Part shown: in pieces, positions 21,561 to 32,592 of the stretch
Position numbering within the stretch: the first letter of the stretch is position 1
How the letters are laid out: every line of letters begins with the position of its first letter
Assembly: GCA_035610365.1 (NCBI GenBank)
Contig: CM069434.1
Coordinates: 30,900,238 to 30,964,237 of the forward strand
DNA length: 64,000 nt
Direction of reading: 5' to 3'
From: Aquatica leii
Taxonomy: Eukaryota > Arthropoda > Insecta > Coleoptera > Lampyridae
Notes under the pieces: generated by a model
What the model saw: only the letters and a program-made list of their open reading frames with translations
Database searches by the model: none
What the model was told of the DNA's origin: nothing
Program-made: the position numbers and the translations under genes

Positions 21561-23397
21561 TAGATTTGTTTGTTTTTGTTATTTTCTTCAGTTTAGATTT
21601 TTCAAAGCTCTATTTCTTGTAATTTTTTTTCTAATTTAAATATTTTTGTTTTGGTTCCTCATCTGCAGCAATATGTTTTATTTTTACCATGAAAGAGTCT
21701 GTTTTCTTACTTTCTAGTATGTCAATATATTTTTCCATCACACTAAGAAATATATTTACTTTACTTAGAGAAAAATTCTTTCCTTTTTTTTCCCGATAAC
21801 AAATTTACTTAAAAAAATAACAGACACGTACATTTGCAGATTAGATTTTGGTAATGGTATATAATATTAGATTTATGTAGTTATGTTCTCCACTCAACAC
21901 AATTAAAAACATTTTTAAAGAACTTGTTGTATTTGTTATGGTTATTATTAACTGGATATTTTTTTAATGTTTGATATATTTATTACAAACCGTGTCAGAA
22001 CGGTTTATTTAATGTAGTTTTAAGAATATAAACATTTCTTAAAAATAAACAATTTTAATAGAATACACTAATATTACAATAATAACTAAATAACGAATGT
22101 ATTCAAAAATACACAAATAACTAATGTATTCAAAAAAAAAAATTAGTTGGTGAGCAATAGAAACATAGGTTAGGTCTTGTATATATATGCTGCAATTATT
22201 ACGAGACAGCGTTGGAAACAGTAAATCAAGTTGGCATTGCATTATAAATATGTAATAAAGTGTAACTATAAAATTCTGTTATAGAACTCTATTTAGTCAA
22301 TACACTTTTCATTTAATTCTTTTAGCATACTCGACAAGATCAATAATTGTTAAACTTGAGATATTATAAAATACACTAAAGTTGTTAAAAACTAAGTTTT
22401 TCTACAACAATAAAAAATTATAAATTTTAAAAACTATTGTTTTTAAAACAATAAACAAACACTGCAAATCTAATTTACATATATAAGCCAAAATGCATTT
22501 TACTAACATTAAAAATATTAAAATAAAATATTTTTAATAAAAAGGTAACATTGACGGCACAAAAATCGCATTGTATTAAAAGTTTTTTTAATAAAACATA
22601 GAATTTATAAAAATCTTTTACTATATTTAATATTAAAAACGAACAATGTCAAACACATTTTAAATTTCTTAATATAATTTAACATTAACTGAAATTTAGG
22701 ATAACCTTTTAAATTTAATTATAAAGCTTCTCTAAAATTTAGGTTAACAAATGAATTATATATAATTACGTGTAAATTAGGCAGTAAGCTTAATTCAGTT
22801 AATACAAATCTAATTATTAGTTAGAAATTTGTTGGTAATTATATAATTAGCAGTAGAATAGAAAATACATTAGGAACTAATAGGTATTATCTGCAAGTGG
22901 AAATTTGTTCATTCAATAGAACTATTGATGAACTATCTATGTACGTATGTATTTGTTTTATTTAATAATAATATAACCATTGACATAGTTATTGGTTTAA
23001 ATATGCAAGAAAAATACATTTTTGACGATGAAGAATGACTGTGCTTTGTTTAACAACCTTACGAGGCTCAATAACACTTTTTTGTACGAATTTAACATAG
23101 ATTTTTTTGTTAACTGCTATGAGCTGTTAAACAATAGAAGAGAACCATAAAGTAATAAGACGTTTACTAGTAAAAAGTATCACAATTTCAAAATGTCGTA
23201 TTTCTGCACAAAATAGTTTGAAATATAGCAAATGTTGAAATTGCACATTATTATTGTTTATTCTAAAAAAAGGTTAGACAAAACATATATTTACAGAAAA
23301 TAAACAATAAATTTAATTTTTATGTTATTATTTGCTTACATTCTTTTAAATTTATATTATATAAATAATGTTATAGGTAGCAGTTTTTAATGATTTT
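21561..23397. other. AT-rich spacer
   Basis: No gene recognised. A small imperfect tandem duplication around ATAACNAATGTATTCAAAA lies at about 22,086-22,134. The rest is A/T runs without a clear repeat. Confidence 0.5.
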
Positions 23398-23520
23398 TTC
23401 TTAGAAAACGCATTGTAAGGTGACGTTTTGTGCATTAAAATGTTCACTTTTTAAGCCACTGTAGTTTATTGTAAGTATTAGCCTAACACATACTTAAATG
23501 TAATAATAAATGTAACTTTT
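23398..23520 (+). pseudogene. Decayed copy of the last exon and 3' UTR of the DUF4806-like gene
   Basis: The sequence matches 16,236-16,345 over the terminal exon, the TAG stop and the start of the 3' UTR, including TTTATTGTAAGTATTAG and CACATACTTAAATGTAATAA. The coding part has stops. The similarity covers the 3' end only, which fits a partial segmental or retro-copy, or a shared transposon-derived tail. Confidence 0.65.
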
Positions 23521-23790
23521 GTTTAATTTTCGTACGTTTACATACTAGAAAGACACGCCATTTTGACTTATGTTTATTAACAATTAGTTCATTCTTTTAG
23601 TGGCACTTTGGCACAATCTAACATTGTAATTTTTGAGTTATTTGACGTATTTAAATTTATCATAATTTTAATTTCAAAGTACAGTGTACGGCGCTTATTA
23701 GAATCACGGATAATGTTATCACTTAATTAAAAAAACGGGCCGAACGTATGCTACTACATAGAAAAACGCCGTTTATAGTAATCATAATTT

Positions 23791-23987
23791 TAGTTTATGT
23801 TATAAATTTTCTTCTTGGGTTTGTTTATTGAATAATTTAGAAAAATCATTAAATCAAATTTTACAAGAAATAATTTAGCTCGTAACAACTTTCGTCTTCT
23901 ATCGACAATTTCATCACTAGCATTAACGCCTCGCAAAAACAATTCATGACATAGCTCGTCACTTCTGAGAGCTTCGACAAAATACAT
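23791..23987 (-). pseudogene. gag N-terminal fragment of an LTR retrotransposon
   Basis: Starting at an ATG 130 bases after the primer-binding site, the minus-strand frame begins MYFVEALRSDELCHELFLRG and continues with a basic RRRKLLR stretch. This short helix pair (LRxDELxxELxxRG) is typical of the N-terminus of insect LTR-element Gag proteins. After about 45 residues the similarity is lost. No protease or polymerase follows in the window, so the internal region is deleted or too decayed to see. Confidence 0.55.
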
Positions 23988-24116
23988 GATCACAATAAAA
24001 TCAAATTCAAGAATAAATCTTAACCTAAAATACACAACACAATAAAATACAAAGTACGAAAGTATTCAAAATTCAAAATATAGGCAATTCACAGTAATTA
24101 CTTCATTCAAAATTCA

Positions 24117-24134
24117 GCCCCAAGTTGGTAGCGA
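24117..24134 (-). other. Probable primer-binding site of the LTR retrotransposon (degenerate)
   Basis: Eighteen bases, three bases downstream of the LTR end, match the tRNA-Lys-type primer-binding site at about 14 of 18 positions. They keep CCAAC and TGGGGC. The position between LTR and gag supports the call. Confidence 0.45.
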
Positions 24135-24137
24135 CAG

Positions 24138-25201
24138 TGTAATGAAAAATACACTGACGGAATAAAGAACGTATAATAAAAAGTAAAAATAATAATTTGA
24201 CCACGGCAGCAATCGTAAGCACAGACCTTTGGGTGTGAGTTTGAAAGGAAATAAATACAAAGACGTGAACTCCGTTAATTTATTAACTATAACTTAATAT
24301 ACTATTTACATTAGAGAACAAAGAACAATATTTGAATTAAACATATTAGAAATAAAACAGGATTTAAAATAAAATATTAGGGCGCCAACCACCTTTAAAT
24401 TAGTGATAAAAACGTAAAATCTTACATCTAATTATTAATTATTGATATTAAATGCAAATGTCGTAAACGTTTGATTTGTTATCGAGTGAAAAGTTTTAAT
24501 AACTGAATTTAATTGCTTGAATGTAAAATGTAACTTAATTCCAGTTGACTCACCACATGATATGACATTATCGTATAGCTTCTATTTTTAGCACATACTT
24601 TGTTGTAGTGATAAAATTCTTATAAAGGAATGTAGATTTCCAACCACATCAGCAAGCATAAAACCAATGTATAAATCCAATGACGGAAAATTCAGTAATT
24701 AAAAGACAAAACCAAAATAAATGATCCAGTAAAAGAAAAGATCTAGAATAAAAAATAAAAGACCCTAAATATAAATAATTAGAATGGTTATTTTTTTTTG
24801 AATGACATGCTGTACTCACGCTGCATTTACAACAACGTCCTTGAAAATAATTTCCTTTGTCTAAATATATTGCGTAACATTTTGAAATCACTAAAAATGT
24901 TGAACTCAATAGAAAAATTATATCAAAATAAAGGTAAACTCACCAATAATTAGATGGAATAAATAAAAATTAAATTGCATGGGTTTTTACGCCATAATCA
25001 AGAAAATTTGACTTCCCCGCATCACTACGACACGCACGGCCAGGCGTGGCCCAAGCGGAAGTGCCAGCTTAAGCTAATACTCAATCGGTTGAAACAACGC
25101 GACGTTGCCAAACTGAATAAATTTACGTGCAATATTAATTGCAGAAAATAAACGAATGTAAAATTGAATTTTAATGTAATGAACTCTAACGGGACGTTAC
25201 A
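24138..25201 (-). repeat. Long terminal repeat, about 1.06 kb
   Basis: On the minus strand the segment opens with TGTAACGTCCCG and closes with CATTACA, so it has TG...CA ends inside a TGTAA/TTACA inverted repeat. A primer-binding-site-like sequence and a gag start follow in the right order. It includes one TGGCGCCC (24,388-24,381). The second LTR was not found, so the element is incomplete or rearranged and the LTR limits rest on structure alone. Confidence 0.55.
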
Positions 25202-26559
25202 TCTTTACGGCGTGAATGGGAATAAACCGCGTTCCATCAGTCTAAAATGTAAATGAATTACTATACTGTAGATACTAGCGCAGTTGAGTACAACTGGAGC
25301 ACTTAAGCATGACACTGAGAACCATTTATTTCCGTTTGTTGTTCATTTTAAATACACCTAGTGTATTCTGAATTTTTTATTATGTATTCTGTTCTCTTCA
25401 GGTCTTTGCCAAATGGTTTTTTCAGTATTGTATTCACGAACTACTCCTGTATAGTGATGCAAAAAAACTGTTTTTATTTTGAAAAACCCGGATTTGCGGT
25501 TTTTTCTACTGACAGAGCGTTGTATAAAATTTTTATAAACCGTATAACAACAGTATTTATATTACTTTACTAATATATTGGCAGTAAATTTTAATTATTT
25601 GTTTGTCACATTTTAAAATTGTTTTTCTTTACAGAATAGTACTGTGTTACATATATAGAACACACGTGAGAAATACATATTATCGCTTTCGTTTGGTTAC
25701 AGAACGCGCTTGCGATAATATAGTGCACATCTTTTCAATTTTTTCAACATCTATGCGCTTTTTTTAGCTTTTCTAGATATTATTATTAAATTTGGTTATA
25801 ACGAGAAGTATTGGAAAGATTGTGTGATCGAAAAAACTATGCGCTAGCGTAATTTATCTACTACCGTTGCATAACTGTAATTTTTTATTTATTTTAGTAG
25901 ACTTGGAAGTGAAAACTGAAATCATGACTGGAGTATATTGGACTATCTGTTTGGCAGGTTTTATTACTGGTTATTTTATAAACACAATAGTAGCAAATAA
26001 GATTTTAGATATGTTATACATAAATACATGTTATCACATTTTTGCGATTACTAAATACGCTCAGACGCTTTTAATTATAAATAGCCTATCTTATTCCACT
26101 TCATAATTTTTTACATATTTTTATTGAGAAAATAGTCCAAATGTATTCGGACAAATTTTTTTGTTTCGTATTAAATAAATATCGTGAGTATCACTTTAAT
26201 TTTAATCAATTTTTTAGATGCAGAAAGAAAAGATTGGAAAAATAGTTTTTTTCTAAAAAAATATTTTTTTTACCTTTTTTTTATTTTATAAATAACCCAC
26301 TACTAACTTTGTATTGTATTCATAAACAACGAATATACGTAACCAGCAGTTAAATCCGACGTTAGATGAATGGCGGATATTTCTCGCATTATATTATTTA
26401 AGTCATTTGCCTCCTTTTTTGACTACTGTCATAAGGCTATTTGTGCTAAATAAACAACTTTGATACATCAAAATCATCAATGTCAGATTTTGATGATGAT
26501 TTTATCGAAAACGTTCTTTGACTATGCTAATACCTAGAATGTTTTAAAATCAGAATCAT
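25202..26559. other. Spacer without recognised gene
   Basis: Two short plus-strand frames (25,361-25,573 and 25,867-26,106) are hydrophobic and match nothing I recognise. The second follows an acceptor-like TTTATTTTAG but has no partner exon in sight. The sequence just right of the LTR (25,202-25,330) is less AT-rich and may be the older insertion site. Confidence 0.4.
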
Positions 26560-27540
26560 CTTTTACAAACATATGATGATAATGAGTTTCAACAACGATA
26601 TAGGCTAGACAAAGAAACGATTATTGAAATTGCTGAAATTATTGGCCATCAATTGGAAAGTGAAACTCTACGGAATCAACCATTGTCAGCAATGAACAAA
26701 ATCTTAATTGGTTTAATATTTTTCGCTACAGAATCGTTTCAACACGGATTGGCGGATTATATTAGTGTAAGTCAGCCAACAGTTAGCAGAATAATTTCTG
26801 TAGTTAGTCGAGCTTTGGCATCTTTGCATGAAGAATTTATTACAATGCCAAGAACATATGAGACCTGACGTAAAATTCAATTAGATTTCTATAACATAAG
26901 CCAATTTCCATGTGTTATTGAAGCAGAAGACGGCACACATATAAGAATTTAAACGTCAGGTGGTTTAAATGGAGAATTATATCGTAATAGAAAAGGTTGG
27001 TTTTCATAAAAATGTGCAATGTGCAAAGCTAAAATAATATTTTATTCAAGAGTAATAAAATATTATTTTAAAAAGAGACTCCACTTAGAGAAATGAATTA
27101 CTTCACCAATGCAAAGCTAAAATTTTTGCGCATAATTGCAACATACCCTGGTTTCTTACACGATGCAGCCATTTTGTATGATTTCCCCATTGCAAATTGA
27201 TTTTGAAAATAATTTATATGCCAACAGTGTGCTGCTAGGATATTAAAACAATATATGTTAACACCTGTGTTAAATCCTAACACAGTGCATGAACAAAGAT
27301 ACAAAATGAAGCACATATTAAAACACGTAAGATTATTAAACGTATTTTGGTATTTGGAAAAGAAGATTTCCTTGTCTGTCGGTAGGAATGAGAATAAAAA
27401 AGCAAACAGTACTACAAATCATTACTGCTACAGCGGTTCTACACAATTGATTTGTTATTTTAAAAGATAAACTGCCACATGAACTACCTCCAATTGAACA
27501 AGTCGACCTTAGCGTAAACAAAAATGTCATCAATACATAG
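26560..27540 (+). pseudogene. PIF/Harbinger transposase (HARBI1-like) remnant
   Basis: The N-terminal part is intact over 26,653-26,868 (LRNQPLSAMNKILIGLIFFA then VSQPTVSRIISVVSRAL), which is the helix-turn-helix region. EAEDGTHIRI (26,925-26,950) is the first catalytic Asp box, normally IDGTHI. The middle of the DDE domain is decayed, with an insertion around 27,010-27,110, but NFCA and FPCL-type blocks persist. FGIWKRRFPCLSVGMRI, in shifted frames, lies at 27,340-27,400, followed by TATAVLHN. Several stops and frameshifts make it inactive. Confidence 0.75.
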
Positions 27541-27559
27541 AACTATTTTTATGAATAAT

Positions 27560-28263
27560 AACTTTTAAATACGTCCAACAAATTTTTTTATTAAACTGTA
27601 TTTATTAGATTTTAAATCAAAAGCACTAGGTAACTCAATAATATCTACCGGAGTATCGATGCAAATGACAGGTTTGTTATCAGTTCAATTATCTAAGCAA
27701 TCAACAGGATTCTCAATAGCAACAGACACCGTACCATCTGTATCGTGCATTGTTTTTTGATGTCTATTGGTATTCCATGGTGTGGTGTGGTGGAATACTG
27801 TCGAACGCATTGTCGTCAAGGCGAAACTGCTCTTTTAACATACTTATCAGTTTTTCTCTACAACAATCCTGCCCCCTTCGCCGTTCTTACAGAATTCAGA
27901 CTTAAAAATTAATATTTTATAAATTCTCGAGTACATGATTTTGTTTTAGGTGTGTTCCAACACAAAATAGCTACTCCTGGGGATAAAAAATTAAAATATA
28001 CAAATTTCTCATACCTTATTATTTGCATTTTGCTTTTAAAATTATCATAGCACGTTTTAAGTTGACCAACATTTCTCGAAGCTCCCAAAGGAGACGAATT
28101 AAACTCATCGGCAATTTTTTGCTAACAATCATTCTTAGCTTTACTGTTGATCATTAGTGTTTTTATTTTCAACGATAACAATAAATTTTGAAACTAAATC
28201 TATTAGTAAACTAACTTCACTATCAGAGAAAGTTTTTCTCTTTTTTCGTTTAATCGAATTCAT
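27560..28263 (-). pseudogene. Harbinger-associated Myb/SANT-like protein remnant
   Basis: The minus-strand start at 28,263 gives MNSIKRKKRKTFSDSEVSLL then IDLVSKF up to a stop at 28,141. In another frame (28,125-28,015) comes ADEFNSSPLGASRNVGQLKT and FKSKM, ending at a GT donor (GTATGAG). The two pieces are helices 1 and 2-3 of the Myb/SANT-like DNA-binding domain that accompanies Harbinger transposases and assists their import and DNA binding. A poorly preserved second exon may extend to about 27,560. The intervening stops show decay. Confidence 0.6.
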
Positions 28264-28567
28264 TTTAACCTTTCGTAACATCATGTGACAGTTCTGTAAC
28301 AAACCGATTCATTGCTTATAGCATCTAAGGCAAACGTTAAAGATCGTTTTAAATCAATGCTACAGAGCTGTTACAAATCATTCTATACAATTTTAGTGTA
28401 TATCTTTTTCTATTAGGTGGCGCTGGTGGCAAATATTTGATTTTGTTAATACAGTTTTTGACGCCGGTTAGGACGTGTATGCATAAATTTTATGAAAATA
28501 AAAAAAATATTACTATTACTACTACTATTTTTTCAATTTCGCAATAGCACGACTCTTTTACAAAAGA

Positions 28568-28779
28568 GTTCACAAAAAAATAGAAGACAAGCAACTGCTA
28601 TCGGCAGATTTTGATCTTGAAATCGCTATGGTGCTATGTAAGCTTGCCACAAAAACTACTATGAAACGCTGAAACATAGAGCTTGATCTCCAAGCAAAAG
28701 AAGCGCAAAGCTCCAACGAACGGAGAGAATATTTAAACAAACGCGAACAAATGTTAAACAAGCAAGGTTATGTTTGACG
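28568..28779 (+). pseudogene. Unrecognised ORF remnant, coiled-coil-like
   Basis: Apart from one TGA near 28,672, 70 codons stay open. The composition is protein-like: KKIEDKQLLSADFDLEIAMV, a short gap, then ELDLQAKEAQSSNERREYLN and KREQML. Heptad-like spacing of hydrophobic residues and many charged residues suggest a helical or coiled-coil C-terminus. It lies 300 bases beyond the Harbinger fossil and could be part of it or of another transposon. Confidence 0.3.
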
Positions 28780-28950
28780 GTGTGGTGTGTGGTCTGAACC
28801 AACCAGCTGTATCACAATTACCACAAAGTTAGCCAGGGCACAAAAAATCTCTATTAGTTACAAAAAATATTTAATGTAGGATTGTTTAATGAGTGTTTTC
28901 AAATGTCGGTTTAAATAACTCAAATTTTGTTTGTGAATACTGATTAATTT

Positions 28951-29420
28951 TTATTGTTTATTATATTTAAATCCCACGTTTGGTAATGCACGATTTAATT
29001 GGCTCTTAAAATTTTTGTATGATATCAGTGTATTTGATGTTACAATCTCAATAAAACTTTGATTTTTAGATTTAACTGTGATATTAAAATCATAATAAAT
29101 TTACCTTTGTTTAACTAAAAACTTTTTTTGTTTATTAGCAACTTCTTTACGGTGTGTAGTGTTTTTATTCACAACTTCAAATTTGTCTTCTATAGCTAAT
29201 TTTTTGATATTACTAACATTACCAGAAAACCTTCTACTACGATGATTACAACTGTTTTCTGTTTTTCTTTTGATATTACCATAACCATTTCTTTCATAGC
29301 TTCTTTGTTTTTAGTTCAAACCGACGTGCCTTAGCAAATTGATTTCGACGCAGTCAGTTTACACAGGTTTCATCTAAGTGTTCTATATTCCGATACCCGT
29401 ACGTCGGTACGTGTTATTTT
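28951..29420 (-). pseudogene. Unclassified coding remnant
   Basis: On the minus strand a frame of 66 codons (from 29,311) is open up to a TAA near 29,103 and then open again for 50 codons to 28,951 in the same frame. An upstream piece in a shifted frame (HLDETC, LRRNQFAKARRFELK) precedes it. The product would be strongly basic, with RNGYGNIKRK, NHRSRRFSGN and KKFLVKQ. I recognise no family. A single in-frame stop in more than 110 codons of AT-rich DNA is unlikely by chance but not decisive. Confidence 0.3.
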
Positions 29421-30701
29421 TACCTATTTATAAAACATGTTATCTGACGTTTGTTTCTAGGTTGAGTGTTTAGAATTATCTTTGCATTTTACTAATTATC
29501 ATTTAGTTTAAGTTTGTTTAGTAATCAACATTATTTTCTGTAACCATAAATATAAACAAAATTTAGTTTTAAATACATAATTTATAGTAAAATAAAACTC
29601 AATTACTTAATTCAATTGTTTTTATTTATAAGTAATTGGCCGATAAGATCAAACAAGGTCGCCACTTACTAAGTCATAACCCACAAAAAACATAAACAAG
29701 TTTTAGTAAGCGCTTTATCAGTCTTAACCACGTGATCGTAGATTATAATAAAATTTCACCTACATCTCTTTTCCTTTCACTTTTCTACTAATTCAAAAAC
29801 CCATTTGTATCTTTACACATTTTGAAGCTCTTTCTGTCTGTAATTACGTGTAGTAACTTAGAAATTCGTTCTCAACTCTTGTTTGAAAACTGTAAACACA
29901 TTCTCAAAAACTTAAATAAGTCAAGCTAATCTGAAGAAGCTATACGCAACTAATTGTCAAACACATCGATACAACCGTTAACTATCACCTCTTACTTCTT
30001 AGCCTCAATAAAACAAAAAGAAGTAAAAACGCAAAAATTCCATAAACAATATTGGACTTACGAGAAATTAATACAAGTAAAAAAAAATAAAAACGCTGAG
30101 TTAACACTACAACCACCGACTTCATAAAGCAAAAAAATGTACGAATTAAAGATTTTTTAATAATTATTAATTTTTTTTAATGATAAAAATTTTAAATCAA
30201 CGTTAATTCTGCTGTAAACATGTTTTAATGTTACAAATGTTTATAGAAAAATTATTTTTATTTATTTGAAAATAATTTAAACTTATCTATCAAATTAAAT
30301 TATTAGTTTTAACTCTTTAAAATAAGTCACATATGTTAATTGAAAATTAATAACAACTTTATTGTGTTAATAAATTTTAAATTATTTACATTAAAATATT
30401 TTCAAATTACTATAAACTTTTTATGAAAAAAAATAATTTGCTGTTACTTGATCCTTTGTACGATTTTGGTTCAGTTACTTTAAAGGTTTTATAAATCTGT
30501 CGGAAACATTTTTAAAGTTACGCAATACAATCGATAAAAAAAACTAATTACTTTACACTAATATCTCTAATTCCAAATTTTGATTTATCTTATACAAATA
30601 TTTGTATAAAATGTCTTGTTAAGATTAATTATTGAACATTGATCTTGCTTTTCATGAATACTTAACCTAAATTATTTCGTGTTATTTAAAGTGCGGTAAA
30701 A
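29421..30701. other. AT-rich upstream region of the amine oxidase gene
   Basis: No gene recognised. Poly-A/T tracts dominate 30,100-30,450. The last 100 bases before the start codon hold TTATTTAAAG-type AT boxes but no element that I can name as the promoter with confidence. Confidence 0.4.
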
Positions 30702-32592
30702 ATGTATTTTACAAAATACGTGATAATTTGTTGTTATTTGTACTTCCAATGCATAATGTGTGACAAAAACAATAAATCGATAATCATTATTGGTGCTGGA
30801 GCTTCTGGAATTGCAGCTGCGTCAAAACTCTTAGAAAACGGTTTTCATAACTTGTTAATTTTAGAAGCAGAAGATAGAATTGGAGGAAGAGTTTATAGTA
30901 ATTATTTTAAGGACGACATTATTGAATTAGGCGCAGAACACTGTCACGGAGAACACGGTAACGTTGTTTTTGAACTTGTTAAAGACTACAACGTTTTGGA
31001 ACCGGAATATATTAAACTTAACATTTTTCATTCTGTTTATAAACAATTAGACACTGAATTTAGTAGTAAGTTGTTTGAACTGTACGATAGTATTTACTAT
31101 GAAGATAAAATTAGTGAGGAACCTCTAGGAACTTATATACTAAACAAGTTAAGTAAGTAGTATTATTGACTAAATTATATGATTTATTTTAGGTACAACG
31201 ATACTGTGCGTAAACATTTTCGAAGCGAATTTGAACAAAATCTTGTTGTAGAAGGTATTGATTTAGTAGAGAAATGGGTTCTCGATAATGATGGAACTTT
31301 CTCTTGGTTAGACTCAAGTGCTCAAACAGACCATAAGTTATGTGAAGGTTACCAAGAATTTTGCTGGAAAAAAAATGGATATAAAACAGTTTTAGACGTT
31401 CTTATGAAGAAGAACGATAAGACTAAAAATGTTAACTTAATGCAAAATAAAATACTTTTAAAAAAAGAAGTAAATAAAATCGACTGGTTTGATACAAATA
31501 AAGTAACTGTTAAATGCAGTGACAAATCGGTTTTTAAATCAGACCATGTTATAACAACAGTGTCTCTAGGTGTTTTAAAAAAATACCACAAAAGTATGTT
31601 CTATCCATCGTTACCTAAAACAAAAATGAACGCAATTGAACAATTTGGAATTGCTGCTGTTAGTAAAATTTTTATGCATTTTCCAAAAAAATGGTGGTTG
31701 GACAGTGAAAGTGATTTTACACTTATGTGGACTCCAAAAGATATAAACACTTCGTTTCAAGAATTTCCGGAAGGTCCTAACAAGGTATATAAGTATCATT
31801 AAACTACATACCGTTTCAAGTTTGTTTTTATTCAAAAAAAATTAAAAAAGGTTTATAATTTGTACACATGTAACTATTAGTTATTGATCAAAAAATACAG
31901 TTATACGACTTTTATATAGTTTTAACAAAAACCTATTTATGAAAAAAATTGTATAAACTTATATAAAGGCACAAAAATATTTCGCGTTACAGTTTTATAG
32001 TTAAAAACTTTATGAAGCTTTAAATTATAAAATTTTGTAACTGTTTATAATAATATTAAAATTGTATAATTTATAATCATAAATTTTATTTTAGAACGGT
32101 GTATCGTGGATTACAAATCTCATTGGTTTTCATCAAGTACAAAGAAACCCAAACGTTCTATTGGCTTGGTTCGTAGGTAATTTTGTGCCAGATATAGAAC
32201 GCTGCGATAATGAAACAATCGTAAACGGATTAATGTACGCACTAAACAAATTCCTTGGTAATAGAAATAGCAGTATAACACGACCGGATGAATTAAAAAG
32301 GTACGTGCAAAAACTTACAATATTTTCGAAATTAATTAATATTTATTTTAGGTTTAATTGGTACACAAATCCACATTTTCATGGAAGTTATTCGTTTGAA
32401 ACAGTAAAGTCTAGACAATTTCGTGTTGCTCAAGATCAGTTGTTAGCTAAACCTCTAACGATATTTGATAAACCAACATTGTTATTTGCTGGAGAAGCTA
32501 CTCATCCATATCATTACGCTACAGTACATGGCGCAATAGAGACAGGATTTAGAGAAGCAGACAGAATAATTAAATTTTACAATACAAGTTAA
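30702..32592 (+). CDS. FAD-dependent amine oxidase (polyamine/spermine oxidase-like), four exons
   Basis: The exons are 30,702-31,156 (or 31,147), 31,193-31,784, 32,095-32,300 and 32,352-32,592, with introns of about 36-45, 310 and 51 bases. All junctions are GT-AG and phase-consistent, giving about 497 residues, the usual size for the family. An N-terminal hydrophobic stretch (residues 2-19) looks like a signal peptide. The FAD fold follows: GAGASG at 31-36, acidic Glu55, and EDRIGGR. Near the C-terminus LLFAGEATHPYHYATVHG then GAIETG closes the FAD site. Such enzymes oxidise spermine, spermidine or their acetyl forms with release of hydrogen peroxide. Substrate cannot be decided here. The first donor is ambiguous between two sites nine bases apart. 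No damage was seen, so this is probably a live gene. Confidence 0.9.

Larger units (their letters stand above)
26560..28263. mobile_element. PIF/Harbinger transposon fossil with both genes
   Basis: A transposase remnant on the plus strand and a Myb/SANT-like remnant on the minus strand face each other, the two-gene plan characteristic of PIF/Harbinger elements. Terminal inverted repeats and the expected 3-bp duplication were not identified, so the limits given are those of coding similarity. Confidence 0.7.
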
